From contig DASPLL010000053.1 of NCBI GenBank assembly GCA_035627615.1, positions 1-64,000 on the forward strand: DNA of 64,000 nucleotides, read 5' to 3'. Under the pieces are notes generated by a model. It saw nothing but the letters and a program-made list of their open reading frames with translations. It had not been told where the DNA came from and did no database searches. The stretch comes from BRH-c25 sp035627615 (GTDB taxonomy: Bacteria; Bacillota; Clostridia; Lutisporales; Lutisporaceae). The position numbers and the translations under genes were made by a program. Below are positions 1 through 10,900 of the stretch, one piece after another. Numbering within the stretch: position 1 is the stretch's first letter; each line of letters opens with the position of its first letter.

Positions 1-791
1 CCTTCAGAAGCATCAGCCAGCTTGAATAAAGGTTTGGTACCGTTTGCCATAGCCCCCTGGCTGAAATTCAGCGCTGTAATTACTCCTTCTTCTGGTGAGG
101 TATATACTCCGTTATTTGCTGCTTTCTCATTTAGCGATTGCATTCTACGGGATTGTATTTCCAGATTAAGCTCTGCATTCTCAATATCCCGGAGACTATC
201 CTTTTTAAAGTCCTCCTTCGCCTGAACAGCAGAAGCATAGCTCCTCTGCGCACTATTCATGGCTGTCTCTGCATCCTTAAGCTTATATGCAGTTTCAATG
301 CCAGCGTCATAGAGTATTTTAGTATCCTGATAATTCTTTTTCTGCTTCTCCAGGTTTTCCACGGCGCTTGCAATATTGTTGTCATAGCTCTGAAGACTGC
401 TTTTGTCTTTGAGCTTCAGAAGTGCAATCTGCATCTGTCTGTATTTGGCAGTTTCATCCTGAATGCTGGCTTTGAGATCTTCAATATCAAGGCTTAGTAT
501 CGGCTGCCCCTTTTTGACTGAATCTCCTGCCTTCACATGCACTTCCAGAACCTTAAAATTACTATCTATGTATTCTTCATAGACCGACTTAGCCTCTACT
601 GTGCCTTTCCCGCTTATTTCCTTGATCAAAGCACCTCTCGCAGGACTTTCAAGGGTAACCCTAGGAAGTGTAAAGTTGTTTATTGTATTAGAGAAGAAGG
701 TCAATAAAACCATCATCACAACAAATATCACAAGCAGCTTTCCCGTCACTTTTTTTCTTGCTGCGTTTTCAACGAATTCTTCACGGCTCAA
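1..791 (-). CDS. HlyD-family membrane fusion (periplasmic adaptor-like) protein, 3' part outside window
   Basis: The gene runs off the left edge, so only about 263 N-terminal residues are visible. The start is a TTG (789-791) with a strong AGGAGGT site at 799-805, 8 nt upstream. The protein has a short basic N-terminus, one membrane segment (about residues 19-33), a lipoyl/biotinyl-like half domain, then a long alpha-helical coiled-coil hairpin rich in Gln, Lys and Glu (about 85-220). The second lipoyl half (motif SPEEGVITALN) begins near the edge. This order is typical of membrane fusion proteins of ABC or RND exporters. It lies 16 bp downstream of two sugar-type importer permeases on the same strand, which is an odd pairing. 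The cargo is unknown. Family assignment is secure, function is not. Confidence 0.85.
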   Translation of the reverse strand, partial: MSREEFVENAARKKVTGKLLVIFVVMMVLLTFFSNTINNFTLPRVTLESPARGALIKEISGKGTVEAKSVYEEYIDSNFKVLEVHVKAGDSVKKGQPILSLDIEDLKASIQDETAKYRQMQIALLKLKDKSSLQSYDNNIASAVENLEKQKKNYQDTKILYDAGIETAYKLKDAETAMNSAQRSYASAVQAKEDFKKDSLRDIENAELNLEIQSRRMQSLNEKAANNGVYTSPEEGVITALNFSQGAMANGTKPLFKLADASE

Positions 792-807
792 TTCTAATAC
801 CTCCTAT

Positions 808-1686
808 TCACTCTTTAATCCCCGAGCGCTGTATCCCTTCTACCAGATAGTTCTCACCATAAAGAAAAATGAGAAGCATCGGCAGCATATATAGTGTAGA
901 AGCCGCGAAGGCAAGCCCTCTTTCTCCGCTGATTATCTTCGACAGATAAACGGATAGAGGCTGCTTGGCAACGTCTTGCAGGAATATCAGCGGCTGTTCC
1001 ACCATATTCCAGTTGTCAATAAACAGCAGGATGAACATCGCAGCAATGCCGTTCCTGCACATGGGCATTATGATTTTGAAGAATATCTGAAAATGCCCTG
1101 CTCCATCCATTTTCGCAGCTTCAATGTACGAATCAGGTATCTGCTCCATATACTGTTTCAGCAGAAATACTCCAAAGGTGTTGAATATCCCAGGCAGTAT
1201 TATTGAGAGATAGTTATTGACCAAACCTAATTTGTCTGCTACCAGGTAATTGGGAACAAGAGTTACCTGGAAGGGCATCAGCATAACTGTCAGGTATATA
1301 AAAAACAATTGGTTCCGCCCTTTGAATTTCAGCTTGGCAAAGGCATATGCCGCCATGCTCGCAATAATTGTCTGTCCTGCCACTATTGGGACTGTAAGTA
1401 TTACTGAATTCCAGAACATGTATAAAAACTGTGATTTTTTAATCAGCACATTATAATACTGCTGCAGCACAACCACTTCAGGGATAAGCTTCATAAGTGC
1501 ATATTTATCGCCGGAATCCTTGTCATAGGTGCCGGAGTCTCCTGAGTCTATCATGTCATAGTTATTTGAGATCTCAGCTTCGCTCATGAAAGAGTTTGAA
1601 ACAGTAAGCACCAGCGGAAATATAAAGATTATGGCCATGATGGATAATATTGCTGTAATCAGTATCATTCTGAATTTGCTTTTCAT
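808..1686 (-). CDS. Carbohydrate-type ABC transporter permease (MalG/AraQ-like)
   Basis: 292 residues with about six membrane segments and the cytoplasmic EAA loop (EAAKMDGAGHFQIFFKIIMP, roughly residues 187-206) that docks on the transporter ATPase, as in MalG-type permeases. An ATG start is preceded by GAGGAG. The external loop after the first membrane segment (about residues 35-80) is longer than usual and rich in Asp, Ser and Gly. It is the second gene of an operon with the MalF-like permease (26-bp gap) and is followed after 16 bp by the HlyD-like gene. No ATPase is visible in the window, as is common for this family, which often shares one MsmK-type ATPase. The substrate cannot be told from the sequence. 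Confidence 0.88.
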   Translation of the reverse strand: MKSKFRMILITAILSIMAIIFIFPLVLTVSNSFMSEAEISNNYDMIDSGDSGTYDKDSGDKYALMKLIPEVVVLQQYYNVLIKKSQFLYMFWNSVILTVPIVAGQTIIASMAAYAFAKLKFKGRNQLFFIYLTVMLMPFQVTLVPNYLVADKLGLVNNYLSIILPGIFNTFGVFLLKQYMEQIPDSYIEAAKMDGAGHFQIFFKIIMPMCRNGIAAMFILLFIDNWNMVEQPLIFLQDVAKQPLSVYLSKIISGERGLAFAASTLYMLPMLLIFLYGENYLVEGIQRSGIKE

Positions 1687-1712
1687 TTTATTGCTCCTCT
1701 CGCTGTTCTGCC

Positions 1713-2585
1713 TTAGTTGATCATACGGTTTATCCTTCTTTCAATAGTAAAGAGTGTAAGGACAATCAGTACTATGAAAACAGCCATTATGAAGGCGGCA
1801 GAAGTCAGCTTCTGGTAGTCAAGCTGCGCAAACATGTTATTCATGTAATGCTGCAGCATATAAATGCTGCTGTGCGGGTAGTCCCCCGATATCAGGTAAG
1901 CCTCCCTGAAAACCTTAAATGAGTTTATTATAGACATGATGAATACGAAAAAAGCAGTAGGGGTAAGGTAAACTAATGTGATATTCGTAAACTGCTTCCA
2001 TGTGCTCGCACCATCTATCCTTGCAGCCTCATAATATTCGACCGGTATGTTCTGCAGCCCGGCTAGAAAAAGCACCATGCTGTACCCTATGTTTTTCCAC
2101 AGGTAGACTATGACAACCATAACCCTTGCCCAGTCGGTCTTCATCCAGTCTGCGGGATTCTGACCCAGTGCCGTTATTACTGCATTTAATGCTCCGTTGA
2201 TATCAAACATGGACTGCCATACTAAAACTATCGAAGCAACCGGCACTACCAGTGGAGTTATGAACAGCGTGCGAAAAACGCTTCTGCCATAAAGCTTCTT
2301 GTTTAAAAGAATTGCAAGCCCAAGGGATAGTATTATATTCAGAGGTACACTCAAGCTGGTAAACATGACAGTATTTGTTACCGCTTTTATAAAGCTTGGA
2401 TTCCTTATCAGTTCAGCGTAATTCTGCAAACCTATGAATTTTCCGTTAAATGGGCTGTCTACAAAAGAATAGTAAAGTCCCCCCACAAAAGGGACGGCAT
2501 AAAAAACAGCAAACCCAATCAAACTCGGAGCCAGGAAAAACCAAGCCAGTTTGTTTTCACTAATTTTAAAGCTTTTCTTCCACAT
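1713..2585 (-). CDS. Carbohydrate-type ABC transporter permease (MalF/UgpA-like)
   Basis: 290 residues, about six membrane helices, and an EAA motif (YEAARIDGASTWKQFTNITL, about residues 180-199). Family knowledge places it as the partner of the downstream MalG-like permease in the inner half of a sugar or oligosaccharide importer. The ATG start has a GGGAGG site 5 nt upstream. It is the first gene of a minus-strand operon (permease, permease, HlyD-like). No substrate-binding lipoprotein precedes it, which is unusual because these operons normally start with one; it may lie beyond the left edge. Nested inverted repeats lie in the leader at 2602-2696. Confidence 0.88.
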   Translation of the reverse strand: MWKKSFKISENKLAWFFLAPSLIGFAVFYAVPFVGGLYYSFVDSPFNGKFIGLQNYAELIRNPSFIKAVTNTVMFTSLSVPLNIILSLGLAILLNKKLYGRSVFRTLFITPLVVPVASIVLVWQSMFDINGALNAVITALGQNPADWMKTDWARVMVVIVYLWKNIGYSMVLFLAGLQNIPVEYYEAARIDGASTWKQFTNITLVYLTPTAFFVFIMSIINSFKVFREAYLISGDYPHSSIYMLQHYMNNMFAQLDYQKLTSAAFIMAVFIVLIVLTLFTIERRINRMIN

Positions 2586-2601
2586 CGCTGCCTCCCATAA
2601 A

Positions 2602-2696
2602 AATGTTTTGCAGTTAGAAGTTCTCTTTCGCGAGTCGAAAGTGCGGCATCACTTTCGATGTAGCAAAAGTTCATAGAACTTCTTACGAAAAACATT
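2602..2696. repeat. Three nested inverted repeats in the divergent promoter region
   Basis: Three concentric palindromes share one centre. The outer arms are AATGTTTT (2602-2609) and AAAACATT (2689-2696). The middle arms are AGAAGTTCT (2616-2624) and AGAACTTCT (2675-2683). The inner arms are TCGAAAGTG (2635-2643) and CACTTTCGA (2650-2658) with a 6-nt loop. No T-run follows on either strand, so a simple terminator is unlikely. It lies in the leader of the permease operon and could be an RNA structure, an operator cluster or a small palindromic repeat unit. Confidence 0.6.
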
Positions 2697-2860
2697 GATC
2701 CATTGATTTAAATGCGGCTCAAACCGCCATTGCTTATCAGCACAATAATATACTAACTGCCAAAGCTTTAAATTTCCTTAAAAGTTGGAAATATTTTTTC
2801 TGTGAGAAATTTTAATGAAATTTAAAGAATTATAATGTAATATAATTTTGAGGTGATAAT

Positions 2861-3550
2861 GTGAGATTGTTGTTGGTTGAAGATGAAAAACGACTTTCTG
2901 AAGCCCTGGTATATATATTGAAAAAGAACAAATTTACAGTCGATGCGGCTTATGATGGCGAAACCGGAGAAGATATGGCAATGACAGGTATTTATGACCT
3001 GATAATATTGGACAGGATGCTGCCTAAAAAAGATGGCATTGATTTGCTGAAAAATATAAGAGCGCAGGAAATAAATACACCCGTACTCTTCCTCACAGCA
3101 AAGGATACTATAGAAAATCGGGTGGAAGGCTTAGATGCCGGGGCTGACGATTACCTGATAAAGCCTTTTTCAAATGACGAGCTCCTTGCAAGAGTCAGAG
3201 CTCTTTCCAGGAGGCGGGGAGAAATACTGTCACACAAAGATCTGCAGGCAGGGAATCTGGTGCTTGATGCCTCACAATGCAAAGCCACCTTCGGGGGAAG
3301 CTCTCCTGTGAAGCTGACCTTGAAGGAATGTCAGCTTCTGGAGCTCCTTATAAAAAACAAAGGCCAGGTCATTACGAAGGAACAAATACTGGACAGGATA
3401 TGGGGCTTTGAAATGGATGCGGATTTCAACAATGTGGAAATATATGTGCATTATTTGAGAAAAAAGCTGGATTGCGGCGCAGCCAATATACGGATAGCCA
3501 CAATCCGCGGAATAGGCTACTGCCTGGAGGAAGGAAACGATGTTCAATAA
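2861..3550 (+). CDS. OmpR/PhoB-family response regulator
   Basis: 229 residues: an N-terminal receiver domain (1-115) with acidic pair E7/D8, phospho-acceptor D51, T79 and K101, then a winged-helix DNA-binding domain (about 130-225, ending near IATIRGIGYCL). It starts at a GTG with a GAGGTGAT site just upstream. Two TATAAT boxes (2831-2836 and 2841-2846) make a promoter likely there. It overlaps the following sensor kinase gene by 11 bp, so the two form a translationally coupled two-component pair. The divergent permease operon is a reasonable but unproven target. Signal and regulon are not visible. Confidence 0.93.
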   Translation: MRLLLVEDEKRLSEALVYILKKNKFTVDAAYDGETGEDMAMTGIYDLIILDRMLPKKDGIDLLKNIRAQEINTPVLFLTAKDTIENRVEGLDAGADDYLIKPFSNDELLARVRALSRRRGEILSHKDLQAGNLVLDASQCKATFGGSSPVKLTLKECQLLELLIKNKGQVITKEQILDRIWGFEMDADFNNVEIYVHYLRKKLDCGAANIRIATIRGIGYCLEEGNDVQ

Positions 3551-4853
3551 GCTTAAGCTGAGGCTCACCCTGGGAAATCTGGCTGTGGTTATTCTGATAT
3601 TCATAATTGTATTTACCGGTGTGTACATTACAATGTATAGGTCCATTACCAGCCAGACAGTCCAGTTGATCAATCTGCTGACCTACAGCATTGTAAGCGG
3701 AGAAAACACCCCCAATCCCAGTTTACTGGGACTCTTTGGCAACCATGATTTTTTTATTGTAGAAAAATCCGCTTCAGGGAATATATTTATTACACCGCCA
3801 ATGCCGGAATTGACCGGCGAGTATATTAAAGAGCTTGCTGACAAAGCAATGACATCCAAGGAAAGAAGTAGGCAACTGGTCCTCAATTTTACTGATATCC
3901 GAGGAAAAAGTCCTGCTGATGTTTCAATTAATGTCAGAATAAAGGCCGGTACAATTCAGTCAAGCACAGGTAATTTGTTTAGCACAAGGCTGATCACAAC
4001 AACTGACGGCAACATATCCATAATATTTGTCAACATTGATTACGAGAACAGCTTGTTGAGATCACTGGGTATCAACCTTGTCATAGTGGCCATGATAGGT
4101 TTGGGCCTGGTATTTGCCGGCAGTTACTTCATGGCAGGAAGGGCAATTAAGCCTATAAATGCAGCCTGGGAAAAGCAGAAAAGCTTTGTTGCCGATGCCT
4201 CCCACGAGCTTCGTACCCCTCTATCGGTCATGCAGACCAACCTTGAGCTTGTGATGGAAAATAAGGAAGAGACAGTGGAAAGCCAAAGCAAATGGCTTGA
4301 GAACATATATGTGGAAAACAAGCATATGACTAGGCTTGTTAGTAACCTCCTGCTGCTTGCCAGGGTTGACTCCGGCCAGAAGCTTCTGGAAATGAAGAAT
4401 TTTCCTTTGAGTATGTCAGTAGAGGAGGCTGCAACCCCCTTTGTACCGGTGGCAGAAGAGAAGGGAATAAAAATCGATCTCTCAATTAATCCGGATGTTA
4501 ACTTCTATGGGGATGAATCAAAGATAAGACAACTTGTTGTAATCCTTTTAGACAATGCAGTCAAATATACGTCTTCCGGAGGAAGGATATCACTGGAGCT
4601 TAAAAGCAACAAGGACAGTATAGAAATACTCGTGTCAGATACCGGAGAAGGTATCGGCAAGGAGGACCTGGACAGGATATTTGAACGCTTCTACCGCATT
4701 GACAAAGCCAGGAGCAGTGAAACAGACGGCATAGGGCTAGGGCTTTCAATCGCAAGCTGGATAGTAAAGGAGCATCACGGGATTATAACTGTTGACAGTA
4801 CATTAGGGAAAGGTACAACCTTTAAAATAGTATTCCCTAAAAATACAAAGTAA
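3540..4853 (+). CDS. Membrane sensor histidine kinase of the 2861 response regulator
   Basis: 437 residues. Two membrane helices (about 13-33 and 176-197) flank an extracytoplasmic sensor region of about 140 residues. A short HAMP-like linker follows, then the H-box (ADASHELRTPL, His222), N-box (LLDNAVKYT), G1 (DTGEGIG), F-box (FERFYR) and G2 (GIGLGLSIA). All catalytic motifs look intact. The gene overlaps the response regulator and ends in a strong bidirectional terminator. The sensed signal is unknown; its sensor region has no motif I recognise. Confidence 0.93.
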   Translation: MFNKLKLRLTLGNLAVVILIFIIVFTGVYITMYRSITSQTVQLINLLTYSIVSGENTPNPSLLGLFGNHDFFIVEKSASGNIFITPPMPELTGEYIKELADKAMTSKERSRQLVLNFTDIRGKSPADVSINVRIKAGTIQSSTGNLFSTRLITTTDGNISIIFVNIDYENSLLRSLGINLVIVAMIGLGLVFAGSYFMAGRAIKPINAAWEKQKSFVADASHELRTPLSVMQTNLELVMENKEETVESQSKWLENIYVENKHMTRLVSNLLLLARVDSGQKLLEMKNFPLSMSVEEAATPFVPVAEEKGIKIDLSINPDVNFYGDESKIRQLVVILLDNAVKYTSSGGRISLELKSNKDSIEILVSDTGEGIGKEDLDRIFERFYRIDKARSSETDGIGLGLSIASWIVKEHHGIITVDSTLGKGTTFKIVFPKNTK

Positions 4854-4901
4854 TAAAACAAGCTGTATTAGTCATTAAGACAAATACAGCCTGTTTTATT
4901 A
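4851..4901. terminator. Bidirectional terminator between the sensor kinase and the giant SLH gene
   Basis: A 19-bp stem with one mismatch (arms 4851-4869 and 4883-4901) begins and ends with A/T runs (TAATAAAACA and TGTTTTATTA). It lies between converging genes and includes the kinase stop codon, so it can serve both strands. Confidence 0.85.
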
Positions 4902-4919
4902 CTATTTGAATTACAGTTC

Positions 4920-7900
4920 CTATTTTAATGAATATTTTAGAATCTCGGCTATTACCTTTGCAGCCTCAGCTCTGCTGGATATTCTTCCGGGCTCAAAGCT
5001 GTTATCCCCTGACCCGACCATAAAGCCTGCCGCTTTCATTGCATTGACTGCCGCCAATGACCAGCTGCTCAGCTGACCGTTATCCTTGAATTCACCTTCT
5101 GTCCCCTGTGGGAGTACCATCTGTGCATAGGCCGCATAACGGTAAAGCATTGTTGCCATCTCCTCACGGTTAATGGGACTATCCGGTGAGAATGTTGTAT
5201 CGCTGCTGCCACTTACGATGCCGTTCTCAAAAGCCCATTTCACCGGGGAAGCGTACCAGGCATCGGAGGAAACATCATCAAATTTGATTGCAGTGTCTGT
5301 TAATTGTAGATCATTAGCCATTCTTGAAAGCATTGTTACAAATTCGGCTCTCGTAACAGCCCTGTCTTTTGAAAATACACCCTCGCCCGTACCTGTTACA
5401 ATATTCCTGGAGGATAGGAAGGTGATATACTTGTCTGCCCATCCTAAATCATCTGAAAACTCTACTTTGTTGTAACCTATTGTAAATTGTCCGGCGGCAT
5501 CTGTTTTAAACAGAACCTCTCCTGTTTCCGGGTTGTACATTGAAGCTTTTATAGGCTTCTGCGTTCCATCCTCGCTGATACCATACGCCAATATCCCGTT
5601 TACATCCTCTGCTTCCTTCGGTTTGTGGGCAGTGGAAATCAGGATTGCTCCGCCGCTGAGACTCTGAAGCTTTTTCCCGTCTACCTTGATATTTATTTCA
5701 ATAACTCCATCGTGCTCACTGAATTCTATCGTTGCCTGCTTCCCTTGCACTGCAGCAGCAATAGCATCTATTGTCTTCCTGTCCAGGGATATGCTGCCAA
5801 GGATGCTGCTGATTGTTACCCTGTTTACCTTGCTTTCTGCGATTGATTTTAAATTGTCCGCTGTTAGGATCGTTTCCAGCTGTTTTATATTCGAATCACT
5901 GCTTGAAGACTTTAACGTCAATGTGTCGGTAATACCCTTCAAAGCTTCGGCAACTGACTTTGAATCAAATGTGAGAGTCAGCTTTTCCCCTTCGACTCTT
6001 TCACTGGTTTGAACACTGCCACTAATAGGATTCTGCACAGGTACAGTATTCACTGGTGTACTTGACGAATCATCGGAATCATCCCTTTCCGGTGTGTAAT
6101 TTGCCCATACTGTAAAGCTTGTTTCTTTCAAAACACCGTCAGGTATGGTATATGACTTATCCAGCGTTTCAAAGGCACCATCCTCATAGGATGCTGAGTA
6201 CTTGCTTTTGGGCTGTGCTGCTGCCGTTACCGTTGCGATTCCGGAGCCCATAGGAATAAGCATTCCATCCGGCAGTACAGCCACAATATCAGGATTGTCT
6301 GAGCTCCACGCCACTTCAAGCTGCTCCGGCTTCAGCGGTGCGGTTTCAGCTTTTTTAATGATCTCAGCATCAAGGGTGACAATGTCTCCGTCCTGTATGC
6401 TTATAATACTTCCGCTGCCCAGCAACCTGCCGCCCCTGCTGACCTTCAGCCTCTCAACCTTTTGCAGTTCGTTGTACGCATCGGCGGAAATCTGGCGCAC
6501 CAGCTCGGCTGACTCTTCGAATGCCCCGAATTTGTAGTTGAGCGTAAGCATATCGAACCTGCTGCCGTCTTCTGCAACAGACAGTCCGCCGAACTGCGCA
6601 CCTTCAAGCTTTACTACAAGTGCTATAGTCCTGTCTTCTCCTACCTTGAGTTCAACCTGTCCGGTGTGAAGTATATTATCTCCGGCAGATATGGTAAGAT
6701 TGTCCTTAAAACTCTTGTTGCCGTTATTCTTTACATAAAGTCTCACAAAGGCTTCGTCTTCATCTGTCAGCCTGCTTTCCAGCACATCTATCTCCAGCTC
6801 CGGCCCGACAGGCAATTCCTTTTCCTTTGAAACCAGGATTTCTCCTGCTTCATTTTTCACCCTGACGCCAAGCTTCAGCTCCTCAATATCATCCAGGGTT
6901 TCCGGTACTGTAAGACAGCCGTTTATAGTACGGTCAGCGCCGCCCAATAAGTAATGGGTATCAGTGCTGTCCTTTTCCGGATACCATGGGCTCTCGTCAT
7001 ACTGCACACCGTTTACATCTATATAAAACTGGAAGTAAATATTCTCCAGGGCTTTCAATCCGTTGTTGGACATAACCGATGTTATATTAACAGGTTTGCC
7101 CGGCATTGGAAACTCCGTATCAGTGGAGATGTCACCCAATTCCACCTCGCTGTCGATGGTGAACAGATTGACCGCCAGCTGCCGCACCGAACCGGCATTG
7201 GTAAAGTATCCTGCAGCTTCATCATACTGCTGGGTATATTTTGCATAGGCTGCAAGAAATTTGTCATCGTCAGGCACTATATAGGATAGATTGCTGTAAT
7301 TAGCACCCTGTTCAAAGGTGATCTGCACAGGCTCCGACCAGGGGAAGGCTTTGATACCCCCGCCAGCCTCTTCGATTGGAACAGTGCAGGCAGCATAGAT
7401 ATGCCTTTCCTTATGCATGTTCCGGGGATCTTCAGTCCCCGTGTCACCGTGCTCCAGACCATTCTTGTAGCTGGTCTCCTCCTCTATCCACAGTGCATAG
7501 ATGCTGTTACCGTTGGTAACCACGCTATACTCCTCAATTGGATTCTCATGATCTGCTGCGGTACTGATATGAAATTCCTTTCTTCTGTCAGTCTTATCTA
7601 TGATGAAGAACTTTTCTTCGGTACCCGGTGCGGTCACTTCTTTAAGCATTTTATCATTATCCAGCAGCTCGCTTACAGATGTATAGACAATATCTCCGTC
7701 ATGGAGCCAGTACAGGTAAGTGGCAGCTCCGGCCTGCACAAACTGCGGCTGTGTATCCGGCGTTTCGTCATTGGTTATTTCTATGGGATTGGAGAATTTG
7801 TTTTCTGCAAAATCATAAGTCTGAATATATAATTTATGATCCTCCTGCTCGCTTATATAGGTATCATGGTCAATGATATATGCGAATACCGCAAGTCCGT

Positions 7901-10900
7901 CATGAGTGATAAGGTCCATACCTGTAATACGCGGGTCATTCAACCCGCTGTATGGCTTGATGATCTGCTTCGTCCCCATATGGGTAAGGGTGACCGTATG
8001 TGCATCATCCCCAGCTCCAATTGTCACGGTTTCGTCTGTAATCAACTGTTCCACTTCTTCTATATCCGCTTCAGGGGCAAGGTCCGGGAAGCGCTGTCCG
8101 TAGTATTTCTCTGAATCCAGTCCCTCCTCCGGGGTATAGGTCTCATTCCACTCAAATTCCCCTGAAGTGCTGTTGTAATCCGCATATCTGTATGCAATTA
8201 CATTATATCCGTTTACAATATCCCCATAAACAAGCTCAGGCTCTTCATGATAAGGGACAGTATCATCCTCCGGAGCACTTGGATTATCATCCCAGTGGTC
8301 CGTATGGTCTGTCTTTGTATAATATACCATGAGCCTTTTTGTTCCTGGGTCATAGGAGATCCTCGGATTCACATCCGCATAGCCGTCACCGCCGTCTACA
8401 GTCTTTGTTATGGCGAACTCTCCGTCAAACGTTCCTGAAGCTGTATCAAACCACATCCCTGTGATATTCATGGCACTCAGTATGTCATGCTCGGTATCCA
8501 CTCCGGTAAAGGTCCTTCCTGCATCAGACCAGGTAACAAGTATGCGGTCGTCTACCACAAAGGCATCAGGATCCTCATCCCAGGTCCCGTTATTGTATAC
8601 GGCGGCAGGCACCGTACCGCTGCCGTCCTCCAGTATGGAGAACATCAGGGTAGCCCTGTTCAAATCATCTCTCGACTCATCATCCTCAACAAACAGCAGC
8701 AGTGTCCTGTCTTCGTCCATTGGTATGAGCTTGGTCTGGGGATGTGGGAATACACCGTTCTGAAGCACTGTTTCCCCTCCGGTATTCACTCCGGACAGCA
8801 TAGGCTTGCTGCTTCCGCCGCTGTTCCATCCCCCCTTGTCCTCAAGGTAGTCTCTCGGCAGGATATCCTCAGCCTCAATGCTGCCTGTCTTCTCGTACAG
8901 ATAACTCCCATAGGGATCGTCAAGTGCTTTTTTTATCAATTTCTTCGGGGAATCCCCAAAGAAATTGATGTATTCGCTTTCGTACAGAGTCCACTTCTTT
9001 TGAACGAACAGCATCTTCGCTTTCAGCTTGGCGGATATTACCATGCCGCCTCTGCCGGAAGCATTAGAGTCTCCGATAATCGGCAATCCAAACTCAAAAT
9101 CGAAGTCTGCGGTTCCCGAAAGCTCCAGGCTCATATAATCAAATCCCGCTTCCGCACTCAGCGTTACACTCGGAGTAATCATGAATTTGGTATAAATGTC
9201 GTAGTTGGACGGCTTAAGGCTCGCTTTGCCTCCCCCGTCTATCAGATATTCACTTTTGTAAGGGTTCTTATGGTCAGCTTCAAAAGCCAACACTCCGGTG
9301 GCGCCGCCATGCACCGAAAGAGTTACCGTAACTGGTACTCCCACCGGTGTCATAAAAACACGTTCCTTTTTATATTCCGCATTTGCCGTCGCCATTATGA
9401 CAAGGGAGCTGAAATAGTAAGAGCCTGGAATATACTGTTGTACTACCGGATCATATATCTGCTCGATTTCCAGGGCCAGGGCAAGGGAGATTTTGTAGGT
9501 CATATTGAAATCTCCGCCGCCGGAGCCTTTGGATTCAGGTGGATTATCAGCATCCTTCGGGGTATTGTTCACCACTTCTTTTAAATCTTCGCTGTCCTTA
9601 TCCTTCGTTTCCTTCTCTACCTTGTCCTTATTGTCTTCTTTAGGAGTCTTCCCGGTATCCTCGACATTTTTGACAAAGCTTTTCTCGTATTCACCGTCAA
9701 AGCCGATGACAACGGTTCCCACTACTCTCTGATTGTTGTCCGAGTCCATATAAGGCTCGTGGATATCAAGCTTGTCTTTGATGCTGACATCCATACCCAG
9801 ATCATATTTATTGTTAATCGTTCCTATCATTTTTAGGGTATGACTCAGAGGAGTCTTATAGCTTGCCAGTGCGCTCATCGCAGAAGGCGGATCGGTAAAG
9901 CCGAAGCCGACCCTGACCTCCGGATACTCATGAGTGTTATACTTACCGGTCTCAGGAATATACTCCTGAAAAACACCTGCGATTCTCATGGTGTATCCGG
10001 GACCGATGCCTTCTTCAGAAGTATTCATGGAATAAGAAAACTCATCACCTGCCGGAGGGCCTGTCCAGGCTTCCATGATACAACCGCCTTCCTTGTCATA
10101 AATCCTTATTATTGAGTCATTAGGTGCTACTCCTACGTTAGAACCATCTATCCTGTATGAAAAAGTAGTAATCGCATCCTCAATGGCCACCTGCGGACAA
10201 TTAAGGTCGATCTTTTTTTCCTCCCATTTGCCGTCCTTTTTTACTGTCACTTTAAATTCATAAGGCTGCATAAATTCTGCGGTATTTATCGTATGCTCCT
10301 TTGGATGCCCTCCTTCAACGTCGAAATTGAATACCTGGCCTCCGTAAAACAGCTGTCCGAGATAGTAGTTCCCCTCCAGATATATCGGATCGCCATCGGT
10401 GTATGTTCCGTCTCCATTGCCGTCTTCAACCTGCTTTGCCCCGAAATAGACCTCCGCATTTTTGACAAGTTCTTTGCTTGATTTGACATCAGGCTTTAAT
10501 ACCGTGTTAAATTCTTCCCAGATGGTGATCGATGCATCCCACTGTACCGTGTCGGTAGGCAGCCTGTCAAAATTGTAGTATATCCTGGATTGGTTGAAAA
10601 ATGACGGCACATAGCTGTAGTTATTGCCCCAGTATACCTTCTCATTCAGAATCCTGTCAAAATCAACATTTTCATTTTTCATTCTCTCTAAATATTTTCT
10701 CTTCAGTTCTGCTCTTTCCTCGGGTTCGATCTGTCCGTTATTGTTGGTATCAGGTGTATAGTCTCCCCACTTTGCAACGAAGCCCGGGAAGGTTATTGCC
10801 TGCATTTCGTAATTCCCCAGGGTCTGCGCCCTGTTTACCCTTACAGGAGTTTGTACATTTCCTATCCAAAACTTTCCGCTTTGTTCATAATCCGGTGCTT

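Noticed and set aside
8487..9584. 365-codon plus-strand frame inside the giant SLH gene
   Set aside because: It lies wholly opposite the SLH frame, has no ribosome site and no recognisable protein pattern; long antisense frames are common opposite large genes.
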